DNA of 64,000 nt from UBA5314 sp035560815. Its GTDB lineage: Bacteria; Bacillota; Syntrophomonadia; Syntrophomonadales; Syntrophomonadaceae. The translations under genes were made by a program, and so were the position numbers. Shown here piece by piece: positions 41,764 to 50,492 of this stretch; position 1 is the stretch's first letter; the number at the start of each line of letters is the position of its first letter. The stretch spans positions 23,975-87,974 of the forward strand of contig DATMYR010000006.1 in NCBI GenBank assembly GCA_035560815.1, written 5' to 3'. The notes under the pieces were generated by a model, which had not been told where the DNA came from, did no database searches, and worked only from the letters and a program-made list of their open reading frames with translations.

Positions 41764-42783
41764 ATGAACAACCAGGCGATGATGCAGTACCTGTGGGAGC
41801 TGCCCGGGCAGTTCGAATACAGCCTGCAGCACCAGGAAGCGATTCCCATCCTCAGGGCGGAGATTCGCAACATAGTGGTTTCCGGTATGGGAGGCTCGGC
41901 GATCGGCGGCGATATCCTTCGCTGTCTGGCTTTTTCCCAAGCCCGGGTGCCGATCCTGGTTAACCGCAGCTATGATATACCTCATCTGGTGGGGGAAGAC
42001 ACCCTTTTCCTGGCAGTTAGCTATTCAGGGGGCACCGAGGAAACCCTGGCCGCCTATGAGCAGGCCCGCCAGAGGGGAGCACAGGTTGTATGCGTAAGCA
42101 GCGGAGGCCGCTTGGAGGAATTGGCTAAAGCCGACAATTATCCGCACATCAAAGTACCCGGCGGACTTATGCCCCGGGTGGCTAACGGCTTCCTATTCGG
42201 CCCTATGGTTCTCCTGTTAGAAAAGGCCGGAATACTAACCGGGGTTCAAGATGATCTCCGGGAGGCAATCGAAGTCCTTTACCAAATGCGGGAAGAGCTG
42301 AATCCCCAGGCTCCCCAGGAGGGAAATACAGCCTGGAAAGCGGCCCGGGCCATGAAAAATGCGCTGCCAGTAATTTGGGGCGCTTATGGACCATCGGAGA
42401 CAGCTGCTTTGCGATGGAAAGCTCAGATTAACGAAAATGCCAAGAGTCCGGCATATTACGCGACTTTTCCCGAACTTAACCACAACGAAATTGTGGGGTT
42501 CCAGGTGCCGCCGGAAATTGTTGAACAGATCTGTCTGGTCATCCTGCGCGACAACCAGGATCATCCTCGCATCTCAAAACGAATGGACATCACGGAAAAG
42601 CTTGTAGAAGGCAAGATTAAGGCTCTTATAGAGGTCGCCAGCCGGGGCGAATCATGGTTGGCGCGTTATTATTCTCTGACCTATATCGGGGATTATGCCA
42701 GCACCTACCTGGCTGAGGAATACGAACTGGATTCGCTTCCCATCCCGGTCATCGATTATCTAAAAGCCGAACTGGCTAAATAA
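41764..42783 (+). CDS. Bifunctional phosphoglucose/phosphomannose isomerase
   Basis: 339 residues made of two SIS domains. N-terminal NIVVSGMGGSAIGGDILRCL and AVSYSGGTEETLAAYEQARQ, then a C-terminal PGI/PMI segment with PELNHNEIVGFQ (the conserved His-Asn-Glu). This short isomerase form interconverts glucose-6-P, fructose-6-P and mannose-6-P in archaea and some bacteria and replaces the classical Pgi. ATG 41764 follows GGGAGG. No classical pgi in the window. Confidence 0.88.
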   Translation: MNNQAMMQYLWELPGQFEYSLQHQEAIPILRAEIRNIVVSGMGGSAIGGDILRCLAFSQARVPILVNRSYDIPHLVGEDTLFLAVSYSGGTEETLAAYEQARQRGAQVVCVSSGGRLEELAKADNYPHIKVPGGLMPRVANGFLFGPMVLLLEKAGILTGVQDDLREAIEVLYQMREELNPQAPQEGNTAWKAARAMKNALPVIWGAYGPSETAALRWKAQINENAKSPAYYATFPELNHNEIVGFQVPPEIVEQICLVILRDNQDHPRISKRMDITEKLVEGKIKALIEVASRGESWLARYYSLTYIGDYASTYLAEEYELDSLPIPVIDYLKAELAK

Positions 42784-42785
42784 AG

Positions 42786-42976
42786 TAGGCAGGCAGGGGA
42801 TTTTACTTTGTCAACAAGCTGCCAGACCGAATGACGGGAGCGAAGATCAAGGCTTTCAAGAAGCTCGCGATTGAGGCGTACATCAGGTACGTTGATCGAG
42901 CGGGCTTCTTGAGTAACGTAGAGATTCGCTTTTGTCAACGGCCTGAGGCAGGGGATTCTACCCCCGCCTCAGCCTG
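42786..42976. repeat. Composite intergenic hairpin element downstream of the isomerase gene
   Basis: GGCAGGGGATTTTAC with TTTGTCAAC (from 42793) and TTTTGTCAAC...GGCAGGGGATTCTAC (42931-42961) form imperfect direct repeats at both ends. Between them an imperfect ~60-base hairpin pairs TCAAGAAGCTCGC...GCGTAC with GTACGTTGATCGAGCGGGCT then TCTTGA. A terminal stem CTGAGGCAGGGG / CCCCCGCCTCAG (42943-42972) may terminate transcripts from both sides. An open frame on the minus strand across it is not credible as a gene. Confidence 0.65.
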
Positions 42977-42990
42977 GTTAAGCCTGACCA

Positions 42991-43383
42991 TTACTTACCT
43001 TGAATGTTCTTCTTGTTTAATACATTCGTTACATAATTACTTACATCAGTGATTTGAGTATCACTTAACATGCTCTTATAAGCAGGCATTCCTTTTGTAC
43101 CATTTTTAGTTACAGCCATTACTTTTTGTGGATCTTTCCCCCCAGTTGTTAATAAGGTTGACCCTTGTCCTTTAACTCCCTGGCCTTTATCCCCGTGGCA
43201 TACTAAACATTTCGATCTGTAGATTTCCATGCCGCTGGTTTGAGCAGGCTGAACTTGCACAGGAGGGTTGATGGCCGGAGTCTGTGTGTATGGTTTCTTC
43301 GCGGGATTTTGATATGTGGAGCATGCCATAACACTTGCGATCATTACTATACTTAAAACCAGCATGAGAGCAATCCTTTTCAT
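42991..43383 (-). CDS. Mono-haem cytochrome c lipoprotein
   Basis: 130 residues. The signal ends in a lipobox (SVMAC, Cys ~21), so the mature protein is tethered to the outer face of the membrane. A Pro/Gln-rich linker leads to one CLVCH haem site (CxxCH), with GMPAYKSMLSDTQITDVSNY providing the distal Met in the cytochrome c fold. ATG 43383 has AGGAGGG upstream; the frame is open 13 codons further but without a site. In B. subtilis a cytochrome c-551 gene (cccB) also lies in the secA-ftsE neighbourhood, though not at this exact place. It implies a haem-dependent extracellular electron carrier. Confidence 0.9.
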   Translation of the reverse strand: MKRIALMLVLSIVMIASVMACSTYQNPAKKPYTQTPAINPPVQVQPAQTSGMEIYRSKCLVCHGDKGQGVKGQGSTLLTTGGKDPQKVMAVTKNGTKGMPAYKSMLSDTQITDVSNYVTNVLNKKNIQGK

Positions 43384-43454
43384 GTTGATCCCTCCTAGCA
43401 TTTTTTCTAGATTAACCTCCATAATGCAGTGTATACCAGGAAATGATTTGCTAG

Positions 43455-44141
43455 TCAGTCATGGTCATGGGAAAAATACCGTTCAATCAGCTGTTGGATG
43501 CACTCCTCGACTCGATGTAAAAGCAAATCATATAATCGTAAGGCTTGATTCGCGCACCCGGCAACGCAGGGTATAAAAAAGAGATCTTCATCGACAACCA
43601 CTTCGCTGAAACCAACTCGCCTACTGTATTCGATCTTTTTTGATGCTGTACCGTTCCAACTGGGATGGCATACCTCGCCAAGATGCCTATAAGTCTCTAA
43701 TAACACATCTCTGTCTTCTGTTACCATACTGCCTATAATCTGAATTGGGGAACAATGTCCTTCTGATCCTTCTAATGAGGTAGACCCATACTCCAATTGG
43801 TTAAATTTACGGTGCAGACTGTCAAGGTCACCATGCAAAAGAAATTCTTCTATTTCTTTTAACATATAAGACATAGAACCCAGGTTCTCGATCTCAGCCC
43901 TGGCCAGCCAGTAGGATGACATCAAATTGTTTTCATTGATGCATAAGAGCACTCCGCAAAGGTATTGACAGGAACGGAAAAGCCCTGCATAAGCTAACCC
44001 CAAAATTCTATTAAACAAAAACAGATTATCCTTTTCTTCTACCGGGTAACACCCTAAAGCCAGCTTTTGCTTATGTTGATCGATACAGACTTCAATCATT
44101 TTAATGGTTTTAAGATTATCTGGAAAAAGATCCCAATTCAT
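43455..44141 (-). CDS. Unrecognised cytoplasmic protein
   Basis: 228 residues, no signal and no clear membrane segment. Rich in helices with several Cys (CGVLLCINENNLMSSYWLAR, and late FIPCVAGCANQALRLYDLLL). The ending VEECIQQLIERYFSHDHD is acidic and histidine-containing. No known motif recognised. ATG 44141 after GGGGGTG is preferred over 44171. Divergent from the PHP gene and on the same strand as the cytochrome. Confidence 0.6.
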   Translation of the reverse strand: MNWDLFPDNLKTIKMIEVCIDQHKQKLALGCYPVEEKDNLFLFNRILGLAYAGLFRSCQYLCGVLLCINENNLMSSYWLARAEIENLGSMSYMLKEIEEFLLHGDLDSLHRKFNQLEYGSTSLEGSEGHCSPIQIIGSMVTEDRDVLLETYRHLGEVCHPSWNGTASKKIEYSRRVGFSEVVVDEDLFFIPCVAGCANQALRLYDLLLHRVEECIQQLIERYFSHDHD

Positions 44142-44300
44142 TAAAAGCACCCCCGTTCGCACACCTTCCATAATTATACAAGAAAGGAATTTGCTCTTAA
44201 AGGGGTGGCGATGCGAGTCAGGTCTTTAACAGTGAAATAATACAGACAACAGTTGCGGTGCAAAATAGACCAAAAGATATTAAAATTTCGGGAGGCAGCG

Positions 44301-45086
44301 ATGGAATTTTACGGGGACTACCATGTTCATTCTCGGAACAGTGACGGCCGGCAGCAAAAGGAGGACATCGTAAAGGCAGCTCGCAATCGGGGTCTGAAGG
44401 AAGTGGCGATTACCGACCACGGACCCCTGGTAGCGGGAATCGGCGTGAAAAATACCGAGAAATATACGAGTCTGGCCCAAGAGATTGAGGGAGCCAAAAA
44501 CGACGAAGAAATTCGGGTTTATGTAGGCGCGGAGGCCAATATTAGGGGACTTGATGGGAAGTTGGATCTGGATGAAGCAGCGGCCCGCCAACTGGACATA
44601 CTCATTGCCGGCCTGCACCCCTATACCTTGCCCAGCACCCTCAAAGATGGTATGCAGTTGTTCGCCCGCAACTCTTTGCGTCATCTGGGTCGCGAACAGC
44701 GGAAGCGGGCGTTGAACAATAATACCAAGGCCTGCGTGGCCGCTATTTACGCCAACCCGACGCTGGATATTTTGTCGCACCCGGGAATGTTTTTTCAGGT
44801 GGATATTATTGAGGTTGCGCAGGCTTGTGTGCAAAATAAGGTGCTTTTCGAAATCAATTGCGGGCATGAGCATCCTTCGTTTTCTGATATAATGGAAGCA
44901 AACCGGATCGGAGTGGACTTTATCGTCAATAGTGATGCCCATTTCCCAGAGAGCGTTGGGAATCTAGAATATGGGCAGCGGGCTATCAAACAATTGGAGA
45001 TCGAACCTGAGCGGGTAATCAATCTTGGTTGCCGGGGAGGATTAAAGATATGGGGGAAAAAGGCCAGGGGTTGCATATACTTATAA
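44301..45086 (+). CDS. PHP-domain phosphoesterase
   Basis: 261 residues. Metal ligands of the PHP fold are visible: GDYHVHSRNSDG, ITDHGP, a GAEANI segment, LDILSHPG and VNSDAHFPES. Related to histidinol phosphatase and YcdX-type enzymes; substrate unknown. ATG 44301 has GGGAGG upstream. Its end overlaps the start of rapZ by 37 bases in another frame, indicating tight coupling. The -35/-10 in the preceding 160 bp is not convincing. Confidence 0.88.
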   Translation: MEFYGDYHVHSRNSDGRQQKEDIVKAARNRGLKEVAITDHGPLVAGIGVKNTEKYTSLAQEIEGAKNDEEIRVYVGAEANIRGLDGKLDLDEAAARQLDILIAGLHPYTLPSTLKDGMQLFARNSLRHLGREQRKRALNNNTKACVAAIYANPTLDILSHPGMFFQVDIIEVAQACVQNKVLFEINCGHEHPSFSDIMEANRIGVDFIVNSDAHFPESVGNLEYGQRAIKQLEIEPERVINLGCRGGLKIWGKKARGCIYL

Positions 45087-45937
45087 TCACCGGACTATCT
45101 GGAGCCGGCAAGACCCAGGCTATCAACTGTCTGGAAGACCTGGGCTATTATTGCGTGGACAATCTTCCGCCAGTGCTTCTTACTAAGTTCGTGGAACTTG
45201 GCATGCAGTCGGGCGGTAGGGTTACCAAAGTGGCTCTGGTCATCGATGTGCGTGGCGGGGAGTTTTTCGCTGATTTCTCCCAAGCGCTGGACGAACTGCG
45301 CCAGGAAGGTGTTGCCTATGAGATACTGTTCCTGGAGGCCTCGGATGATGCACTGGTTCGGCGTTTTAAGGAATCGCGCCGTCCCCACCCCCTTTCCGGG
45401 GCGGGCAGCCTTCTGCAAACCATTCGCCTGGAAAGGACTATGCTGGAGGAACTGCGGGGTCGGGCCAATGTGGTGATAGACACCTCCGAAGAAAGTCCGC
45501 GCAAGCTGCATGAGAAATTAAGAAGCTTGTACGGAGTTGAAAGGGGCGGAGCTTTTATCATCAACCTGGTGTCCTTTGGCTATAAAATGGGTGTGCCACT
45601 GGACTCGGACATTGTCATCGATGTACGTTTTCTGCCCAACCCTTTCTATAATCCTCAGATGAGGCATTTGACCGGGGAAGATCAGGAGGTTATCAGCTAT
45701 GTTCTGGATTCCCCGATAACTCAGTCTTTCATGCGCCGTTTCCTCAACCTGCTAAAATTCTTGATTCCCAACTATATTCAGGAGGGCAAGACCAACCTGG
45801 CGGTTTCGATAGGATGCACCGGGGGGCAGCACCGTTCCGTCGTTCTGGCTGATTATCTGTCCACACAGTTTGAACGAATGGGATATAATACGATCACTCG
45901 GCATAGAGATGTTGCAAAGTATAAAATGGAGGAATAA
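45050..45937 (+). CDS. rapZ: RNase adapter/nucleotide-binding protein RapZ
   Basis: 295 residues. Walker A GLSGAGKTQAINCLEDLGYY; the conserved VDNLPPVLL, LEASDDALVRRFKESRRPHP and C-terminal GCTGGQHRSVVLADYLSTQF. In E. coli RapZ controls GlmZ decay and glucosamine-6-P synthase; in Firmicutes (yvcJ) the gene always precedes yvcK and whiA, as here. ATG 45050 with GGGGAGG. Ends one codon before yvcK. Confidence 0.95.
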   Translation: MGEKGQGLHILIITGLSGAGKTQAINCLEDLGYYCVDNLPPVLLTKFVELGMQSGGRVTKVALVIDVRGGEFFADFSQALDELRQEGVAYEILFLEASDDALVRRFKESRRPHPLSGAGSLLQTIRLERTMLEELRGRANVVIDTSEESPRKLHEKLRSLYGVERGGAFIINLVSFGYKMGVPLDSDIVIDVRFLPNPFYNPQMRHLTGEDQEVISYVLDSPITQSFMRRFLNLLKFLIPNYIQEGKTNLAVSIGCTGGQHRSVVLADYLSTQFERMGYNTITRHRDVAKYKMEE

Positions 45938-46897
45938 ATGGGTATTGTCATCGATGAGCCAAGAATTGTAGTTATTGGCGGAGGCACAGGTTTATCGGTT
46001 TTACTGAAAGGCTTGAAAAAGTATACCTCCCAATTGACTGCTGTGGTTACTGTCAGCGATGACGGGGGGAGTTCGGGACGCTTGCGCGCCGAACTTGGAG
46101 TTTTACCTCCCGGGGATATCCGCAACTGTCTGGTGGCTCTGGCCGAGACGGAAACATTGATGGACCGGGTGTTTCAACATCGTTTTGACCAGGGCAACGG
46201 TCTACAAGGCCACAACCTGGGCAATTTACTATTGGTGGCTATGACCGACATTGCCGGTGATTTTATCTCTGCCATTCGGGAAGTCAGCAAAGTCCTAAAA
46301 GTGCGCGGTAAAGTAATGCCAGCGACTTTGGAGCATGTGGCTCTGGGCGCTCAAATGGCGGATGGCACTACAGTCGTGGGCGAGACATCAATCAGAAATT
46401 ACGGCCAATCTATCCAGAGGCTTTTTTTAGTCCCGGAAAAATGTCTGCCGGTGCCAGAAACCCTTGATGCGATTATGGAAGCTGATGCCGTGGTCATCGG
46501 ACCCGGCAGCCTCTATACCAGCATCATCCCCAACCTGCTGGTAGAAGGGGTCTCAGAAGCAATACTGGCCACCCGGGCCCGCAAACTCTATGTCAGCAAC
46601 ATTATGACCGAAAGCGGGGAAACGGACAATTACGAAGTCATCGATCATTTGAACGTGATTCGAAATTATCTGGGCGCCGGGGCCATCGATCATATCATTT
46701 TAAATTCAGCACCCATCGATACGCTACGTTTAAAGAAATACCAGGAAGAGAACGCCTGCCCGGTCATGCTTAACCATCGCTTGGAATTAGCCGCTATGGG
46801 CGTGGATATCATGGAGACTGACCTCATATGTAACAACGGACTTGCCTGGCATGATTCCGATAAGCTGGCCCGGGCCATTATCGCTCTACTGGAATAG
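45938..46897 (+). CDS. yvcK: YvcK-type gluconeogenesis/cell-wall factor
   Basis: 319 residues. VIGGGTGLSVLLKGLKKYTS and DDGGSSGRLRAELGVLPPGD mark the CofD-like family; VVIGPGSLYTSIIPNLLVEG closes it. YvcK binds UDP-sugars and in B. subtilis is needed for growth on gluconeogenic carbon and for PBP1 localisation. ATG follows the rapZ stop directly, with a GGAGG site. In the rapZ-yvcK-whiA operon. Confidence 0.94.
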   Translation: MGIVIDEPRIVVIGGGTGLSVLLKGLKKYTSQLTAVVTVSDDGGSSGRLRAELGVLPPGDIRNCLVALAETETLMDRVFQHRFDQGNGLQGHNLGNLLLVAMTDIAGDFISAIREVSKVLKVRGKVMPATLEHVALGAQMADGTTVVGETSIRNYGQSIQRLFLVPEKCLPVPETLDAIMEADAVVIGPGSLYTSIIPNLLVEGVSEAILATRARKLYVSNIMTESGETDNYEVIDHLNVIRNYLGAGAIDHIILNSAPIDTLRLKKYQEENACPVMLNHRLELAAMGVDIMETDLICNNGLAWHDSDKLARAIIALLE

Positions 46898-46907
46898 GGA
46901 GGTTGGG

Positions 46908-47843
46908 ATGAGCTTTTCCAATGATGTGCGCAACGAAATAGCACGGATTATTCCGGATAAAGCCTGCTGCCGAAAAGCTGAACTTTCGGCCTTACTCCTT
47001 TTTTCCGGGCAGCCGGTGGAGGATAATTCGGAGGATTGGGTTGTTCATGTCGCTGTAGAAAATGCCGTTACCGCCCGAAAAATTTACCAGTTGTTGAAGG
47101 AAACCTATGGCTGGACAGCCACAGTGGACAGCGAACAGCGTAGAAGATTTAAAAAGACCCGTTCTTATGAAGTAACCAGCCGGCTGCCACCCCAGGCCGC
47201 CCTCCAGCTGGAGGAACTGGGCCTGATCCCAGAAGGTCAGCGGAGCCATCTGAAACGCAGCCTATTAACAAAAACCTGCTGCAAGCGCGCTTTTATCCGG
47301 GGGCTGTTTCTAAGCCGGGGCTTTATTGGCAGGCCGGAGGGCAACTACCATTTGGAACTGGTTGTCAATGACAGCCGACTTTCAGCCGAAGTACGTAAGC
47401 TCCTTCATAAACTGGATCTGGAAGCGCGGGTTATTGAACGCAAAAGTCATCTTGTTATTTACCTGAAAGAAAGCGAAAAAATCGTGGATTTCCTGCGCAT
47501 GGTCGGGGCCAGCCGGGCTTTGTTGAATTTCGAAAACGTTCGCATCCTCAAGTCCATGCGCAATTCCGTCAACCGTCAGGTGAACTGTGAGACAGCCAAT
47601 TTAGCCAAGACAATCGATGCATCGGTAAGGCAAGTAGAGTTGATGGAAAGGCTTATAAAGGCCAGGGGGTGGGATCAACTGGCTCCGCAATTGAAGGAGT
47701 TGGCATTATTGCGGCTTGAATACCGGGACAGCACATTAAAAGAGCTAGGGGAGATGTTAAGCCCCCCCTTGAGTAAATCCGGAGCCGCCTATCGCATGAG
47801 GAGGCTGGAACAGATTGCGGAACGGCTTTTGGATCATAGCTAG
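46908..47843 (+). CDS. whiA: Sporulation/division transcription factor WhiA
   Basis: 311 residues. An N-terminal homing-endonuclease-like (LAGLIDADG-fold) domain without its catalytic residues (FSNDVRNEIARIIPDKACCR, then FIRGLFLSRGFIG) and a C-terminal helix-turn-helix (LKELALLRLEYRDSTLKELG, then PLSKSGAAYRMRRLEQIAER). WhiA is essential for sporulation in Streptomyces and affects division and DNA in B. subtilis. Start ATG 46908 after GGGAGG. Confidence 0.94.
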   Translation: MSFSNDVRNEIARIIPDKACCRKAELSALLLFSGQPVEDNSEDWVVHVAVENAVTARKIYQLLKETYGWTATVDSEQRRRFKKTRSYEVTSRLPPQAALQLEELGLIPEGQRSHLKRSLLTKTCCKRAFIRGLFLSRGFIGRPEGNYHLELVVNDSRLSAEVRKLLHKLDLEARVIERKSHLVIYLKESEKIVDFLRMVGASRALLNFENVRILKSMRNSVNRQVNCETANLAKTIDASVRQVELMERLIKARGWDQLAPQLKELALLRLEYRDSTLKELGEMLSPPLSKSGAAYRMRRLEQIAERLLDHS

Positions 47844-47927
47844 GATAAACTGGCAGGAGGACAAGTCCTGACTTTTGACGAATATCATATTCATATATAG
47901 AGAGAGATAAAAGGGGGTGGGGACATT

Positions 47928-49310
47928 ATGAGACTGGTACACGAGATTTTTGTGGAACAACAGCAAAAATTACTCATGACACCAGAATTGCGCCAGGCGA
48001 TAGCCATCCTCCAAATGTCCACCATGGAACTAAACGAGTTCATAGGTAGTGAATTGGAGGAAAATCCGTTTCTTGAAGAGAGAGAGAGCGAAGAGGCGGA
48101 GGAAAGCGTTCGGGAGGAAGTCGATGATGGGGCCTGGTTGGAAGAATGGTTGGAAATTTATCATGACCGGGACATTGGTGTGGTGCAGCGGGAACGCCGG
48201 GAGGAAAAATCTTTTGAGAATTACTTAACCCGTGTGCCCAGCCTGTTTGAACATCTGGAATTTCAGCTACGCCTGGTCAGTCTGAGTGAAATGGAATTTA
48301 GGATCGGGTATTATTTGATCGGAAACATCGATAGCAACGGTTATCTATGTGTTGATCTGGACGAAGTGAGCCGTAAAATGGACGTGGCTCTCGAAGAAGT
48401 TGAAAAAATCCTGCGCATCGTACATTCATTCCATCCCCACGGAGTGGGAGCCCGCAATCTTAGTGAATGTCTGCTGCTGCAGCTGCGCCATTATGGGAAG
48501 GAAACTTATATTGCCCGCAGTATCATCGAGGACCACCTGGCCGACCTGGCCCGGGGTAAACTGAATAAAATTGCCAGCAGTCTGGGTATATCAGTACAGC
48601 AGACACAAGAGATCTGTGATCTAATCCGAACACTGGACCCCAAACCGGGCAGACAGTACAGCAGTGACCAGGAGATTCGCTATATTGTTCCTGAGGTTTT
48701 TGTAGAAAAGGTGGATGGAGAGTACATTGTCTATGTCAACGACATGAATTTCCCCCGTCTGGTCGTCAATCACCTCTATGAGAGTGTGCTGCGTCAGCCC
48801 GAGAACTTTTCCGATGAAACCCGCAAGTATCTGGAAGAAAAAATTGGTTCGGCCCTGTGGTTGATCCGCAGTATTGAACAACGCCGAATCACCCTCTACA
48901 AAGTAGCCAGCTGTATCGTCGCCATTCAAAAGGAATTCCTGGACAAAGGCGTGCAGTATTTAAAGCCCTTGAAGCTGCAGCAGGTGGCCCAGGTAGTGAA
49001 CGTTCACGAATCTACCGTCAGCCGCGCCACATCCAATAAGTACATGCAAACTCCGCAGGGATTGTATGAACTCAAGTTTTTCTTTAGTTCGGGGATTGAG
49101 TCCTCCCAGAACAATGAAAAAGTATCATCCAAGAGCATAAAACACGTGCTGGAAGGAATGATTGAGAATGAGGATCCCACCCGGCCGCTGAGTGATGAAC
49201 AAATTGCTCAGATGTTCAAATTGAGGGGAATCAGGATTTCGCGCCGTACGGTGGCCAAATACCGTCAGGAATTAGGGATTCCTTCTACTATGAGCCGTAA
49301 GAGGTACTGA
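47928..49310 (+). CDS. rpoN: RNA polymerase sigma-54 factor
   Basis: 460 residues. An N-terminal Gln/Leu-rich activator-interacting region (LLMTPELRQAIAILQMSTME), core-binding middle, and a C-terminal HTH ending in the RpoN box SRRTVAKYRQELGIP, which recognises the -24 element. It requires AAA+ activators not found here. Strong GGGGGTGGGG site. A candidate TTGACG (47875) with TATAGA (47896) at 15 bases is weak. Sits between the whiA operon and the glycolytic operon. Confidence 0.95.
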   Translation: MRLVHEIFVEQQQKLLMTPELRQAIAILQMSTMELNEFIGSELEENPFLEERESEEAEESVREEVDDGAWLEEWLEIYHDRDIGVVQRERREEKSFENYLTRVPSLFEHLEFQLRLVSLSEMEFRIGYYLIGNIDSNGYLCVDLDEVSRKMDVALEEVEKILRIVHSFHPHGVGARNLSECLLLQLRHYGKETYIARSIIEDHLADLARGKLNKIASSLGISVQQTQEICDLIRTLDPKPGRQYSSDQEIRYIVPEVFVEKVDGEYIVYVNDMNFPRLVVNHLYESVLRQPENFSDETRKYLEEKIGSALWLIRSIEQRRITLYKVASCIVAIQKEFLDKGVQYLKPLKLQQVAQVVNVHESTVSRATSNKYMQTPQGLYELKFFFSSGIESSQNNEKVSSKSIKHVLEGMIENEDPTRPLSDEQIAQMFKLRGIRISRRTVAKYRQELGIPSTMSRKRY

Positions 49311-49336
49311 AGGCAGAAAATGCTGCCTGTTCTGGA

Positions 49337-49440
49337 TACATTATCTACCGGCCAATGTGATATAATAATAAAGCAACAAAACGTTGCTATTCTTTCATAG
49401 ATGCGGGGCAGTTTTGCCCCTGGGTAGCAAAAACTACCCA
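49337..49440 (+). promoter_or_regulatory. Promoter and structured leader of the cggR-gap operon
   Basis: A perfect extended -10 TGATATAAT (49358-49366) with a poor -35. Right at the expected start lies an inverted repeat AGCAAC/GTTGCT (49372-49388), a likely operator. The leader then has GGGGCA/TGCCCC (49405-49420) and TGGGTAG/CTACCCA (49421-49440), two adjacent hairpins. In B. subtilis CggR binds CGGGAC-type direct repeats; those are not seen, so this operator would differ in sequence. The rpoN end has a small AGGCAG/CTGCCT hairpin (49310-49327). Confidence 0.5.
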
Positions 49441-49459
49441 AAGGCCGGGGGGATGATTC

Positions 49460-50491
49460 ATGAATAGCTTTTTTTCAATAATTGAACGCTTCGCCCCTGA
49501 TGCTATGGAGATTATTGAGACCCGCTACCAGCTGCTCCGTCAGGTTATGCACCGGCAGCCTCTGGGCAGGCGCCAGTTGTGCAAAGAACTGGGATATTCT
49601 GAAAGGCTGGTAAGAAACGAGGTTGATACGCTGAAAAGCCAGGGGGCTCTCATCATTACACCCGCAGGCATTGTGTTGACTGACTACGGAGAAGAACTTT
49701 TACATGAGATTGATTTACTCGTACCTGCACTTTATCACACCCAAACACTTGCCCTGAAGATTAAGCAGCTATTTAATTTACAGCAGGTCATTGTAGTGCC
49801 TGGAGACTCTCAGCAAGACCCTCTGATTCAAAAAGATCTGGGAAGGGCCGCAGCTCGTTTTCTGGAAAAGAGCCTGCATGCTGGCTGTACGGTGGCGGTT
49901 ACGGGAGGCACGACCCTGGCCGAAATGGCGCAGGCAACCGGCGAATTTCATTTCCCGGATGTATTGATTGTGCCAGCCCGGGGCGGGTTAGGTGAGGAAA
50001 TGGAGCTGCAGGCCGGGGCTATCGCTGCTAAAATCGCCAAAGCTATCGGAGCACAATACCGGCTTTTACACATTCCGGATAACCTGGAGGAGAATACAGC
50101 CGAAATATTAAAACGGGACAGTCATATTCAGGAAATGGTAAACCGTATTAAATCCAGCGACATTCTCATTCACGGAGTGGGACCGGCCATGGAAATGGCC
50201 AGCCGCCGCGGTTTGTCCCGAGAGGAGCTCGCTTTAATTCATCAATACCGGGCTGTGGGGGAAGCTCTGCGATATTATTTCGATAAATCGGGCAACATAG
50301 TCTATGAAACCCCGGGAATCGGCCTTGAACTCGATGATTTAAGAAATATATCCACGGTTATCGCGGTGGCCGGGGGACGCAATAAAGCAGAGGCTATTAA
50401 GGCGGTTTTGAGCAACGGGTTGGAAGACGTGCTTCTCACTGATGAAGGTGCGGCACGGGAAATTATAAATAGTAATGGAAAGGATGGTTAG
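49460..50491 (+). CDS. cggR: Central glycolytic genes regulator CggR (SorC/DeoR family)
   Basis: 343 residues, the length of B. subtilis CggR. N-terminal winged helix (ELGYSERLVRNEVDTLKSQG) and a SorC effector domain (CTVAVTGGTTLAEMAQATGE, then HFPDVLIVPARGGLGEEMEL, ILIHGVGPAMEMA and ITPAGIVLTDYGEE). CggR represses the gap operon and is released by fructose-1,6-bisphosphate. It is the first gene of the operon it controls, gap starting one base after its stop. Confidence 0.94.
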   Translation: MNSFFSIIERFAPDAMEIIETRYQLLRQVMHRQPLGRRQLCKELGYSERLVRNEVDTLKSQGALIITPAGIVLTDYGEELLHEIDLLVPALYHTQTLALKIKQLFNLQQVIVVPGDSQQDPLIQKDLGRAAARFLEKSLHAGCTVAVTGGTTLAEMAQATGEFHFPDVLIVPARGGLGEEMELQAGAIAAKIAKAIGAQYRLLHIPDNLEENTAEILKRDSHIQEMVNRIKSSDILIHGVGPAMEMASRRGLSREELALIHQYRAVGEALRYYFDKSGNIVYETPGIGLELDDLRNISTVIAVAGGRNKAEAIKAVLSNGLEDVLLTDEGAAREIINSNGKDG

Positions 50492-50492
50492 C

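Noticed and set aside
42756..42938. 60-residue minus-strand frame across the isomerase gene end
   Set aside because: It covers a hairpin element, has no ribosome site and no family features.
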